The position numbers and the translations under genes were made by a program. Below are positions 16,984 to 26,949 of a stretch of 32,555 nt of DNA, piece by piece. The notes below the pieces were generated by a model. It was not told the DNA's origin. It worked only from the letters and a program-made list of their open reading frames with translations, and did no database searches. Source of the stretch: Acholeplasmataceae bacterium (GTDB lineage Bacteria; Bacillota_I; Bacilli_A; Acholeplasmatales; Acholeplasmataceae); NCBI GenBank assembly GCA_024709245.1, contig JANJXB010000093.1:1-32555 (forward strand), written 5' to 3'. Positions within the stretch are counted from its first letter, which is position 1, and the number at the start of each line of letters is the position of its first letter.

Positions 16984-17739
16984 ATGGCGTTTATGGAAAT
17001 GCATTTCACATCCAAAGTTTTAGATCTCAGTGTATCAGTCAATGTTCTTGTGCCAGATGATATCAAAGAAGGAGAAAAACTAAAAGTCCTTTACCTGTTG
17101 CATGGGTATATGGGAAATCATACAGATTGGATGAGATACACTTCAATCGAACGCTATTTATGGAATCATCGGATGATTGTGATCATGCCATCTGCAATGA
17201 ATAGCTACTACGCGGATATGGCATATGGCATGCCAGTGTTCACATACATCTCCAAGGAACTTCCTGAGTATATGGAAAAACTGCTGCCCATTTCTAAGAA
17301 AAGAGAAGACAGAATGATTTGCGGTCTATCAATGGGTGGATATGGTGCATTCAAGGTTGCATTCACGTATCCGGAATCATTTGCTTATGCCGGATCATTA
17401 TCGGGTGCACTTGATGTCAATAGCATCCGAAAGATGATGAAAGATACACCAAGAGCCAATCTCTATGATGCCATGTTTGGTCATCAAACCATTGAAGGTT
17501 CCAAGAATGATCTTTTTCACTTGGTCAATCAAAACATCATGAACAAACAAAAAATGCCACACTTGTATATGGCATGCGGTACAGAAGATTTTCTTTATCA
17601 AGACAATCTCAAATTTAAAAAACATCTTGAGTCCAACCATGTACCCTTGACTTATGTTGAAGGACCAGGGGATCACTCATGGGCATTCTGGGATCAATAC
17701 ATTCTTAAATTTTTAGAACACGTCAAACAAGGTCGCTAG
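16984..17739 (+). CDS. Alpha/beta hydrolase, esterase D / EstA (tributyrin esterase)-like
   Basis: VLYLLHGYMGNHTDW, ICGLSMGGYGAFK (nucleophile elbow), GPGDHSWAFW (catalytic His). Confidence 0.88.
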   Translation: MAFMEMHFTSKVLDLSVSVNVLVPDDIKEGEKLKVLYLLHGYMGNHTDWMRYTSIERYLWNHRMIVIMPSAMNSYYADMAYGMPVFTYISKELPEYMEKLLPISKKREDRMICGLSMGGYGAFKVAFTYPESFAYAGSLSGALDVNSIRKMMKDTPRANLYDAMFGHQTIEGSKNDLFHLVNQNIMNKQKMPHLYMACGTEDFLYQDNLKFKKHLESNHVPLTYVEGPGDHSWAFWDQYILKFLEHVKQGR

Positions 17740-18518
17740 ACCTTTTTGTTCACCCATACGATAAATTCGTGGAACATCTTGTTCCAAGCCAGTTCATTGT
17801 GTACATCATCTGTTTCAATGTACTTGATGTCCTTAACCCCTTTTTTCTCGAGTAAAGCTTTAAAATTACGACTGTTATTCAAATAGATTTGATTGAAATT
17901 CTTTTCGGGTTCATACGAAGTTTCATTTCGACCAATCGAGATGAAATAACGCTGATCAGAAGGGATAGAAGCTTGACCGATATAGGCAAGAAAAGGTTCT
18001 TCATTGAACCATGAAGCCAATGAAAACACACCGACAATTGAAAAAATGTTCGGGTGTTTTGCTGCAATATAAGCAGAAATATAAGCACCCATGGATGAAC
18101 CTGCAATCATGGTGTTTTGATATCCTCGACGCACACGGTAGTGCGATTCGATGTAAGGCTTGACCGTATTCACGATATAATCAGCGTAAAGGTCCCCTTG
18201 TCCTCCCGTTTCAATATAAGTGATTTTTGCAACCAATGGGCTACTTTTCCATGGGGAATATTCAAACATACGATCGTTTGAATTGTCAATACCCACGACA
18301 ATTAAATCATCGAAACGATGACTTTTTAACACTTCATCAATTCCCCAGGAGTGACCACCGTATGCGAGCTCATCTTCGAATAAATTCTGACCATCGTGCA
18401 TATACAGAACCGGATAAGACTTTTGACTCGATGCGTAATCTTTGGGTAAACGAATACGGACAGTTCGTTTGTCTTGTTTAGCTTCGAATAATATATTCGT
18501 AATTTCGATATTTTTCAT
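17736..18518 (-). CDS. Alpha/beta hydrolase, putative esterase (Fes/IroE-like)
   Basis: PVLYMHDGQNLF, MIAGSSMGAYISAYIA. Start moved from 18707 to the ATG at 18518 (SD agaggtgg), because the longer ORF overlaps the divergent gene. Confidence 0.85.
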   Translation of the reverse strand: MKNIEITNILFEAKQDKRTVRIRLPKDYASSQKSYPVLYMHDGQNLFEDELAYGGHSWGIDEVLKSHRFDDLIVVGIDNSNDRMFEYSPWKSSPLVAKITYIETGGQGDLYADYIVNTVKPYIESHYRVRRGYQNTMIAGSSMGAYISAYIAAKHPNIFSIVGVFSLASWFNEEPFLAYIGQASIPSDQRYFISIGRNETSYEPEKNFNQIYLNNSRNFKALLEKKGVKDIKYIETDDVHNELAWNKMFHEFIVWVNKKV

Positions 18519-18614
18519 ACAATCCACCTCTATCTTCATTGTATCATAATCATGATGGTGAAACCATTCGGGTTTGTCTGTGGTAAAATGGAAATATGAA
18601 CGTAGGAGGAAACA

Positions 18615-19547
18615 ATGAAAACGATAAACTACGCGAAAACAGGTAAAAAAATACATCGTATCGGCTTTGGTGCATGGCAATTGGGAAATACCGAATTTTG
18701 GGGCCATATGTCTGTGGAAGAGGGTATCGAACTTGTCGATGAAGCCATCAAGAAGGGCATCAACTTATTTGATACTGCACCTGGATATGCTTCAGGACTC
18801 TCAGAAACTATTTTGGGTTTGGCCATCAAAGATCGCCGCGAAAAAGTAGTCATTAACACTAAATTTGGACATACCGCTGAAGGAGAAACGGATTTCAGTG
18901 TGTTTTCACTGCGCGATCAAATCCAGTCAAGTTTAGGACGTTTGCAAACCGATTATCTCGACTCCATCGTGCTTCATAATCCTTCCATGGATATTCTAGA
19001 AGGAAAATCAACACACGTTCAGGAACTCAAAAAGCTCAAAGAAGAAGGATTGATTCGATCATTTGGAGTCTCAATTGATACATTCGAAGAATTCGATACA
19101 GTGCTTAAGAATCTTGATATTGATGTGGTTGAGATCTTATTTAATGTTTTTTTCCAGGAACCAGCATCTCTCTTTGAAAAGGCGTCTCAAAAAGGCATCT
19201 CCATCATCGCAAAAGTACCACTTGATTCAGGTTGGTTATCCGGTAAATACGATGAAGAGTCTGAATTTGAAGGAATACGCTCTCGTTGGGATGATCAAAC
19301 CATCACAAGAAGAGCATCACTCGTGAAGGACCTAAAAGCAATGGTGAGAGCGGATGATTTAACCAAATATGCCATTGGATTCATCTTATCGTATCCAGAA
19401 GTCACGGCTGTTATCCCAGGGATTAGGAACCTAGAACAACTCAAGAGTCATTTAAAAAACGGAGATTATATCCTACCTCAAGGCATCAAAGAAAAAATGC
19501 AAGATTTATACAAACAAAAGATTCAAAAAGATCCCCTACCGTGGTAA
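18615..19547 (+). CDS. Aldo/keto reductase
   Basis: KIHRIGFGAWQLG...LFDTAPGYASGLSETILG...TDYLDSIVLHNP...VTAVIPGIRNLEQL. SD aggagg. Confidence 0.93.
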   Translation: MKTINYAKTGKKIHRIGFGAWQLGNTEFWGHMSVEEGIELVDEAIKKGINLFDTAPGYASGLSETILGLAIKDRREKVVINTKFGHTAEGETDFSVFSLRDQIQSSLGRLQTDYLDSIVLHNPSMDILEGKSTHVQELKKLKEEGLIRSFGVSIDTFEEFDTVLKNLDIDVVEILFNVFFQEPASLFEKASQKGISIIAKVPLDSGWLSGKYDEESEFEGIRSRWDDQTITRRASLVKDLKAMVRADDLTKYAIGFILSYPEVTAVIPGIRNLEQLKSHLKNGDYILPQGIKEKMQDLYKQKIQKDPLPW

Positions 19548-19549
19548 CA

Positions 19550-19575
19550 AGAGGAGCCCGCTCCTCTTTATCTTG
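19550..19575 (+). terminator. Terminator-like hairpin after aldo/keto reductase
   Basis: AGAGGAG-cccg-CTCCTCT followed by a short T-rich stretch. Confidence 0.5.
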
Positions 19576-19598
19576 AATACATCGACATTGGAGAACAT

Positions 19599-20306
19599 AT
19601 GGGCACACTGATTAATGTTTTAGCCATCATTATCGCTTCGCTTTTAGGTATCATATTAAAAAAGGGATTACCTGAAAAAATACAAAAAGGGATGATGTTC
19701 GCACTGGGCATCGGACTGATTGCATTATCGCTCGGTTGGTTTCTTAAAGATTTTTTGATCGTAACCGAAGATGGCATTTCAACCCATAGTGACTTATTGA
19801 TGATCTTATCGCTTGTCTTTGGTGTCTTAATCGGTGAATGGATTGATATTGACATGCGATTGAACCGATTTGCAGAAAACATCGAGAAAAAATACAATTT
19901 ACCTCCACTCGCAAAGGGTTTTATTGCAGCAACTTTGATTTTCTGTGTCGGTGCGATGGCAATTGTAGGCTCCATTCAAGATGGACTTTATGGCGATATA
20001 ACAACACTCATCATCAAAAGCACACTAGACTTTGTCACCGCGATGATATTATCTTCCATTTTGGGAATTGGTGTCATTTTTTCCGCAGTCAGTGTATTCA
20101 TCTATCAGGGTTCAATTACGCTGCTTGCATCCGCTTCTCAATCCTTTCTCACAACAGATATGATTACAGCCATTTCAATGGTTGGTAATATTTTGCTCAT
20201 CGCGATTGGTATTAATTTCATGGAGATTAAACGAATCAAGGTTGCCAACATGTTACCTGCAATCATCATCCCAATTCTCTATTATCTTGTCATCTCATTA
20301 TTTTAG
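19599..20306 (+). CDS. DUF554 family membrane protein
   Basis: MGTLINVLAIIIASLLGIILKKGLPEKIQKGMM...FCVGAMAIVGSIQDGLYGD...LLASASQSFL. Confidence 0.88.
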   Translation: MGTLINVLAIIIASLLGIILKKGLPEKIQKGMMFALGIGLIALSLGWFLKDFLIVTEDGISTHSDLLMILSLVFGVLIGEWIDIDMRLNRFAENIEKKYNLPPLAKGFIAATLIFCVGAMAIVGSIQDGLYGDITTLIIKSTLDFVTAMILSSILGIGVIFSAVSVFIYQGSITLLASASQSFLTTDMITAISMVGNILLIAIGINFMEIKRIKVANMLPAIIIPILYYLVISLF

Positions 20307-20314
20307 GAGCACAC

Positions 20315-20932
20315 ATGGCGTATTATTTAATCAGACATGGTGAAACATCATGGAACAAAGACAATCGAATCCAAGGATGGACAGATATTAGTCTATCGGA
20401 ATATGGTTTAAAGCAAGCAAAAGTCTTGGCTGAAACTCTCAAAAAAATACCCATCCGTGCAGTGTACTCAAGCGATCTTTTAAGAGCTTATCAAACCGCG
20501 CAAGCCTATGAGAATATGACCGGTCATCACGCTATTTTAGATTCTAAGCTTCGTGAAATTCATTTTGGATCATGGGAAGGTAAAACCTGGCAAGAAATCA
20601 TCGATGAGAACAAAGATGAATATGCGAGTGGACTCTATGATGATCCGAATAATCGGATCCATCAAGGTGAATCGATGAATATGTTCAAAAAGCGTGCATC
20701 TTCCCATTTCTTTGAGATTGTGAATCAACATCCAGAAGGTGATGTCGTGCTTTTTACCCATGGCGGTAATATTCGTATGATCATTTTAGAAGTTTTAAAT
20801 CAAGCGATTGATTTCAAAAATCATATTCCAATCGATAATGCAAGCATCACCATCATCGAAAAAAATCATGAAGGGGTATTGGAAATTGTCAAGATGAATG
20901 ACACAACACACTTGAAATCATGGAACCTGTAG
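20315..20932 (+). CDS. Histidine phosphatase family protein (phosphoglycerate-mutase-like)
   Basis: YLIRHGETSWNKDNRIQGWTDISLSEYG...FGSWEGKTWQEI...VLFTHGGNIRM. Confidence 0.93.
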   Translation: MAYYLIRHGETSWNKDNRIQGWTDISLSEYGLKQAKVLAETLKKIPIRAVYSSDLLRAYQTAQAYENMTGHHAILDSKLREIHFGSWEGKTWQEIIDENKDEYASGLYDDPNNRIHQGESMNMFKKRASSHFFEIVNQHPEGDVVLFTHGGNIRMIILEVLNQAIDFKNHIPIDNASITIIEKNHEGVLEIVKMNDTTHLKSWNL

Positions 20933-21594
20933 AGATGAGTTCGTGCATCATTTGTGGAAAGATGACTCATTCTTTTGAACATCCCAAATCACATATCATG
21001 TTTCATCAATGCTCTTCTTGTGAAGTGATCTATAAAGATACTAGACATTATCCGATCAAGACACAAGAACTTAAGACATATGCGGATCACAACAACAGCA
21101 TCGATGATCTCAAATATGTGAACTATTTGAATAACTTTATCGATAGTGCGGTCCTACCTTTCAAAAAAGAGGGTTCACTTCTCGATTTTGGTAGTGGCCC
21201 CGTACCGGTATTGTCTTCACTTCTCAAACAAATAGGCACTTTTACAGTGGATATCTTTGACTTACATTACGCAAAAAAAGAAGTCTACAAAGGAAAGCTT
21301 TATGATGTCATCACATCAACAGAAGTCATCGAGCATTTAAAAAATCCTGTTGAGACCATGCGAATGCTTAAAAGCCATCTCAAACCTGGGGGAATACTTT
21401 CCATCATGACGCTCTTTCGTCCGAAAGACAACCAACAGTTTTTGGATTGGTTCTATATCCGTGATGTGACACACCTCGTGTTTTACACGTCACACACACT
21501 CAAAGTGATTGCAGAGATGATCGGTATGGAATGTATTGACACCAACGATTATCGTTATGCAGTTTTACAAAATAAATCATCAAATCAATCTTAA
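20920..21594 (+). CDS. Class I SAM-dependent methyltransferase with an N-terminal CxxC...CxxC zinc-ribbon-like segment
   Basis: CIICGK...FHQCSSCEVIYK; LLDFGSGPVPVLSSLL; YDVITSTEVIEHLKNP. Confidence 0.75.
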   Translation: MEPVEMSSCIICGKMTHSFEHPKSHIMFHQCSSCEVIYKDTRHYPIKTQELKTYADHNNSIDDLKYVNYLNNFIDSAVLPFKKEGSLLDFGSGPVPVLSSLLKQIGTFTVDIFDLHYAKKEVYKGKLYDVITSTEVIEHLKNPVETMRMLKSHLKPGGILSIMTLFRPKDNQQFLDWFYIRDVTHLVFYTSHTLKVIAEMIGMECIDTNDYRYAVLQNKSSNQS

Positions 21595-21652
21595 GATTCT
21601 TCATCAAAGATCACATCACAACCTGTGATATGATGAAAGTGGAGGTATGGTT

Positions 21653-22513
21653 ATGAACAAAACAGTAGTCATTACAGGTGCTACCTCAGGTATTGGTAAA
21701 GCACTTGTTGAATTGTGTTTGAAAGCAAACATGAATGTCATCGGTTTAGCCAGAGATCAAGAAAAAGCACTTAAGGTTAAGAGTGAATTTTCATCCCTTA
21801 CCGAAGGTAGCCTTGAATTTGTCATTGGAGATTTAGCAGACAATCAAAAAGCGAAGCAATCCGGACAAAAGATCCTATCATGGATTCAAGAGAAGCATGA
21901 AGGAAAACTGGATATTCTCATGAATGTTGCTGGGACTGTCACTTCGGGTTATCACGAAAATAGTGATGGTCATGAAATGACATTTGCAGTCAATCATTTA
22001 TCTATTTTCATTTTGACACGACTCCTATTACCGGCACTGAAAAAATCAAGTGATCCAAGAGTTCTTGTTGTGAGTTCTCTATCCCACTACCGTGCAAAGA
22101 TGAATTGGAATAATGTGGAATCTAAAAAAGGATACAATATCTTAAAGGCATACAAAACGTCCAAATTATACAATGTGTTTTTTGTCAAAGAATTTTCTCG
22201 TCGTATTCAAGATGTCAAAATCTATGCCATTGATCCAGGTCTAGTCAATACTGAACTTGGTTTGAAAAACACGACTTGGTTAGCATATACCATTTGGAAT
22301 TGGCGCAGACATAAAGGTACTGATGTCTATTATCCAACTCGTTTCATGGTTGATGTAGCAACCCAAAAAGAATATGCAAACATGAGTGGACACTACATCA
22401 AAGCTGGAAAATCAATTCCACCGAATCCAATCACAGAAAATGAAGAAGATGCCAAAAAACTATGGGAATATTCTGAAAAATGCACAGGAATCCGCTACGA
22501 CAATATTGATTAA
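21653..22513 (+). CDS. Short-chain dehydrogenase/reductase (retinol-dehydrogenase-like)
   Basis: VVITGATSGIGKAL, LMNVAG, VVSSLSHYRAKMNW, AYKTSKLYN. The ATG at 21653 has better SD spacing (gtggaggt) than the track start 21647. Confidence 0.88.
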   Translation: MNKTVVITGATSGIGKALVELCLKANMNVIGLARDQEKALKVKSEFSSLTEGSLEFVIGDLADNQKAKQSGQKILSWIQEKHEGKLDILMNVAGTVTSGYHENSDGHEMTFAVNHLSIFILTRLLLPALKKSSDPRVLVVSSLSHYRAKMNWNNVESKKGYNILKAYKTSKLYNVFFVKEFSRRIQDVKIYAIDPGLVNTELGLKNTTWLAYTIWNWRRHKGTDVYYPTRFMVDVATQKEYANMSGHYIKAGKSIPPNPITENEEDAKKLWEYSEKCTGIRYDNID

Positions 22514-22570
22514 CAATCGACTTTCTACCTGATTTATTTGGTATAATGATGTCGATTGAGGTGACATCAC

Positions 22571-24886
22571 GTGAAACGAATGGAAATACTTGCTCCGGCA
22601 GGTAGTAAGGCATCCATGATCGGTGCCATCAATGCGGGTGCAAACGCCATTTATTTGGCAGGCAAACGTTTTGGAGCAAGAGCATATGCCAATAATTTTG
22701 AAGACGATGACTTATTCGAAGTCATACGCTACGCCCACTTGCGTGGCGTTTTGGTGTATGTTGCCATCAATACACTCGTTTTTGATGATGAGTTTGAAGA
22801 CTTGATTGAATATACAGATCAACTCGTAAAACACGATGTTGATGCATTGATTGTTCAAGATTTGGGTGTCATGGATTTCATGATTAAACGTTACCCGAAT
22901 ACCGATATTCATGCCTCTACACAAGTCAATACCCATAACATTCATCAGGTCAAATTCCTCAAAGAACTCGGTGTCAAGCGCATTGTCATGGCCAGAGAAA
23001 CACCAATCGATTTAATTAAGCAAATTAAGAAACAGGTCGATATCGAATTAGAAGTTTTTGTCCATGGCGCGTTATGTGTTTGTTTTTCTGGAAACTGCCT
23101 CATGAGTTCGATGCAAGGAGGGCGTTCAGGCAATCGTGGCGAGTGTGCTCAACCTTGTCGATTACCCTATACACTTCTAAAAGATGGAAAAACCATCAGC
23201 GATATGAGTTACTTACTCTCGACCAAAGACTTAATGACACTCGAGTATTTGGATCAATTGATTGAAGCAGGTGTCGATTCCATTAAAATAGAAGGCAGAA
23301 TGAGAAAACCTGAATATGTGATTCAATCGGTTTTGTCATATAAGAATGCTTGTGTTGCTTATGAAACCAAAAAGAAAATACAATTCGAAGCTGAAATCCA
23401 TAAACTGAAGAAAGTATTCAATCGAGAGTTTACCAAGGGTTATCTATTTGATGAAAAGCCAAACGACATCAATAACGACTATAGACCCAATCACATGGGT
23501 ATCGATTTAGGAACAGTTTTGGATTGCTTTGATCATAAAGTGAGTATTCTATTGACAGATACACTTGAAATCAATGATGGATATCGTATCATTGGTGATA
23601 CAGATTACGGCAATACAGTCTCTCGAATCCTCAAAGGCAATGAACTGATTAAAAAAGGAATGCCTGGAGACATCATCAAACTCGATGTGACTGAGCAGAT
23701 TCAAAAAGGTTCTAAAGTGTTAAAAACACTGGATAAACATCTCGAATCGAGTCTTGCTCCTTATTTAGATGAAAACTACAAGACAATTCCACTGGTGGGT
23801 GAAGTCAAGGCTTACCAAGATGAATTCATGATGCTTTCCATTAGCGATCATACACATCATGTTTCAATCTACTCAGATACTCCTATAGCGCAAGCACAAT
23901 CGAAACCTGTTGATCAATTTCAAATCGCAGATCAGATATCAAAACTTGGGAATACCCCTTATTTCTTTGAGGATCTTAAAGTCAATACCGACGGACAATC
24001 CTTTATTCCAATCAAATTAATGAATGAATTGAGAAGACAAGCCATCGAAGAATTGTCCAATCAAAGAATGTTTCGCAGCAATCGAATCATCAATCAAAAG
24101 CGCGACACTTTCGTATTACCAATGGACAATGTTTCACAATTGACAATCAAGGTGACAACGAGAAAACAGCTCGATGAAGCCCTCAAATCCAACATTCAAG
24201 TGATTTACTATGAAGACATTATCAAGGACGTTACTCCATCAGATCGATTGATTCCAGTCAAAAAAAGAATTCAATTGCATACGTATGAAACATCGAGTAG
24301 AACACAGCTCGTGCACGAAATCGGTAGTCTTGTCACCCGTCGTCATGATCAAAAAGTCATCACAGATGAATTTATGAATGTCACCAATATGTATACAGTT
24401 CGACTCTTATCCTCTCTTGGAATCTCTAAGGTTACATTATCCCCAGAGTTATCCAAAGAACGCATCAAGTCTTTGATCGACAATTATCAAAAAACATTTC
24501 AACAAACTCCAGGTCTTGAACTCGTTGTTTATGGCAGTGTTGATGTGATGATCTCTAAATATTGTCCCATTGCAAAAACGTATAAAACCAAACAAAACTG
24601 TCATTTGTGCGAGATCAATCAGTATCACTTAATGGATAGACTGGGGCTAAAATTTCCACTCATCAATGATGGTAACTGTCACTTGAGAATTCTCAATCAC
24701 AAACCCCTCAATTTACTTGAATATGCAAAAGAAATGATGGATCTTGGGATTTCACTCAGACTCCACATGACCACAGAAGATGCGAATGAAATGAATGACA
24801 TCATTCATGCGTTCCAAGATGCAATCCATCAAATACCCAACCCAGTTTCTCAAAAACGGTACACCTACGGCCGCTTCTTAAAATAG
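22571..24886 (+). CDS. U32 family peptidase / RlhA-like protein, 771 aa
   Basis: EILAPAGSKASMIGAINAGANAIYLAGKRFGARAYANNF...VFVHGALCVCFSGNCLMSSMQGGRSGNRGECAQPCRLPY. Confidence 0.93.
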   Translation: MKRMEILAPAGSKASMIGAINAGANAIYLAGKRFGARAYANNFEDDDLFEVIRYAHLRGVLVYVAINTLVFDDEFEDLIEYTDQLVKHDVDALIVQDLGVMDFMIKRYPNTDIHASTQVNTHNIHQVKFLKELGVKRIVMARETPIDLIKQIKKQVDIELEVFVHGALCVCFSGNCLMSSMQGGRSGNRGECAQPCRLPYTLLKDGKTISDMSYLLSTKDLMTLEYLDQLIEAGVDSIKIEGRMRKPEYVIQSVLSYKNACVAYETKKKIQFEAEIHKLKKVFNREFTKGYLFDEKPNDINNDYRPNHMGIDLGTVLDCFDHKVSILLTDTLEINDGYRIIGDTDYGNTVSRILKGNELIKKGMPGDIIKLDVTEQIQKGSKVLKTLDKHLESSLAPYLDENYKTIPLVGEVKAYQDEFMMLSISDHTHHVSIYSDTPIAQAQSKPVDQFQIADQISKLGNTPYFFEDLKVNTDGQSFIPIKLMNELRRQAIEELSNQRMFRSNRIINQKRDTFVLPMDNVSQLTIKVTTRKQLDEALKSNIQVIYYEDIIKDVTPSDRLIPVKKRIQLHTYETSSRTQLVHEIGSLVTRRHDQKVITDEFMNVTNMYTVRLLSSLGISKVTLSPELSKERIKSLIDNYQKTFQQTPGLELVVYGSVDVMISKYCPIAKTYKTKQNCHLCEINQYHLMDRLGLKFPLINDGNCHLRILNHKPLNLLEYAKEMMDLGISLRLHMTTEDANEMNDIIHAFQDAIHQIPNPVSQKRYTYGRFLK

Positions 24887-24895
24887 GAGGAAAAC

Positions 24896-26071
24896 GTGAT
24901 GACATCAGGCAAAATGAATATAGGATTTTTCATCGAAACACATCAACCTGGTGTAGGTCTTTTTCATGTCGTGGATTCCATGGCAAGACATTTGTCAGAG
25001 AGTGCAAATGTCTATATCTTTACCACCGCTTTCAATGATCAAAAATCAACCGATGATTATCCCTACCAAGTGATCAGACATCTATCTTTTAAAATCCCAT
25101 TTTTGAGCATTGATTGGCCACTTCGATTTTTTGACTTTAAATTTAACAAGAAGTTGAAAGAGGCAAACTTAGATGTGATTCATATCCATTCTGCTCACAC
25201 CATCGGCATGATGGGAATCCAATATGGAACCAAACATCACATCCACATCATTGGAACTCTTAATGGTCTCATCAATCAAAATGCATGGAATCCATCCTCG
25301 AATAGTTTATATACTGAAAAAGACATTGAAGAGATCAAACATGCATACCATCAGTGTCAATTGATTTTTTCCAGTTATCGGTTGACGGATACGGTTCTTG
25401 AACAAGATGATCAGATGAAAAAACCTGTCATTCTACCTTTAGGAACGGATTTGACAGAAAAAATTCAAGATCAAGTGCTGACAGAATTACGTCAGAAACA
25501 TGGGATCAAAGCAGATGAGAAAGTTTTTTTCTCTGTGAACTACAAGCACATTCCTTCTCATTTAGAATGGATTGCTGATGGCATGTTCAAACTGAGACTG
25601 AAGGGTTATAAGTTTAAATGGATCCTGTGGGATCAGACAGATGATTCTGAATCGCTCAAAAATCAAATCAAGAAGAATGGTCTGTTACCGTATTGCATTT
25701 TCATTCAAGAGCAAGTATCAAAAGATCAATATCAAAGTTACTTAAGACTTTCAGATCTGGTCTGTCATGCATCATTACTCGATCCATCTTACACGGTGAT
25801 CGTCGATGCTGCAAGTCAGAAAAAAGCTGTACTGATGGTTTCTGAAACACCTGTTTCCCGATGGGTTACCGATCAAGTCAATGGTTATGTTTCGATTCAA
25901 TCGCCTTCGGTTTATGCTGAAAAAATCATGGACATCCTCAAATATCCAAAAGTTCTTCAAAAGGTTTCTGAAAAAGCATATCAAGATTTTTATAGAACTT
26001 GGCATGATTTGACACAATTACAGATTGAAGCCTATGAACAAGCGATATTACACAACAAACAGACGCCATAA
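24896..26071 (+). CDS. Glycosyltransferase family 4-type protein
   Basis: IGFFIETHQPGVGLFHVVDSMARHL...VIHIHSAHTIGMMG...LSDLVCHASLLDPSYTVIVDAASQKKAVL. Confidence 0.82.
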   Translation: MMTSGKMNIGFFIETHQPGVGLFHVVDSMARHLSESANVYIFTTAFNDQKSTDDYPYQVIRHLSFKIPFLSIDWPLRFFDFKFNKKLKEANLDVIHIHSAHTIGMMGIQYGTKHHIHIIGTLNGLINQNAWNPSSNSLYTEKDIEEIKHAYHQCQLIFSSYRLTDTVLEQDDQMKKPVILPLGTDLTEKIQDQVLTELRQKHGIKADEKVFFSVNYKHIPSHLEWIADGMFKLRLKGYKFKWILWDQTDDSESLKNQIKKNGLLPYCIFIQEQVSKDQYQSYLRLSDLVCHASLLDPSYTVIVDAASQKKAVLMVSETPVSRWVTDQVNGYVSIQSPSVYAEKIMDILKYPKVLQKVSEKAYQDFYRTWHDLTQLQIEAYEQAILHNKQTP

Positions 26072-26084
26072 TCGTCTGTTTTTG
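26057..26084 (+). terminator. Terminator overlapping the end of the glycosyltransferase CDS
   Basis: AACAGACG-ccataat-CGTCTGTTTTT. The stop codon TAA lies in the loop. Confidence 0.65.
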
Positions 26085-26145
26085 ATGATGTATCATCTCA
26101 GGATACATTCTTTTTGATATCATAATGATGAAGGAGGTGTTGGAG

Positions 26146-26949
26146 ATGAAACACTTATTACTTGATCGACTTGATGCAATCGGTCGATCCATTTCAAATA
26201 AACAAGGAATGATTGCACTCTTAGGTTTAGGATCTGTTGGCGTTGAATTGGATCGTCTCGATGATCAATCGGATTTAGATTTCTTTGTCATTACTGAACA
26301 TGGTTATAAACAGAAGTATATCGATGATCTTTCATGGCTCGACAATGCATTTCCAGTATCCTATCGATTCAAAAATACCAATGATGGCTATAAATTCATG
26401 TTTGATGACGGGATTTACGGTGAATTTGCTGTATTTGATACATCTGAAATTGATCATGTCACTCAGGATCAAGGCAGAATCATTTGGATTAAGCCAGGTC
26501 ATGACCTACCTCGCTTGACAGAGGCAAAAGGAAAACATCCCATCGTTCACGAAAATAATATTCAGTATAGACTTGAAGAAGCACTTACCAATCTATACGT
26601 AGGACTTTCTCGAGCCATTCGAGGTGAAGTGCTATCGGGATATCGATTCATAGAATCTTATGCAATCGGCAATCTTTTATCCGTCATCCATCATTTTGAA
26701 CCCATGAGTGCTGAGCATCACGATTTATTCAACATAGAGCGACGATTTGAACAACATTTCAAAACATTCAATCATTTGAACAAGATGCTACAAGGCTATC
26801 ATAAGATTGCTTCATCGTCACAAGCTATTTTAGATTATATTGCAGAAAAGTATTCAATTCATCCTTTATTGCATCGCCAGATTCAAGACAAGATTGACAT
26901 CTTATCAAAGATAGAATCATGCTATAATGAGGTAAAGGATGTGAGATAG
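26146..26949 (+). CDS. Nucleotidyltransferase-fold protein (lincosamide nucleotidyltransferase-like)
   Basis: MIALLGLGSVGVELDRLDDQSDLDFFVI (GS...DxD). Start moved from 26125 to the ATG at 26146 (SD aaggaggt). Confidence 0.65.
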   Translation: MKHLLLDRLDAIGRSISNKQGMIALLGLGSVGVELDRLDDQSDLDFFVITEHGYKQKYIDDLSWLDNAFPVSYRFKNTNDGYKFMFDDGIYGEFAVFDTSEIDHVTQDQGRIIWIKPGHDLPRLTEAKGKHPIVHENNIQYRLEEALTNLYVGLSRAIRGEVLSGYRFIESYAIGNLLSVIHHFEPMSAEHHDLFNIERRFEQHFKTFNHLNKMLQGYHKIASSSQAILDYIAEKYSIHPLLHRQIQDKIDILSKIESCYNEVKDVR

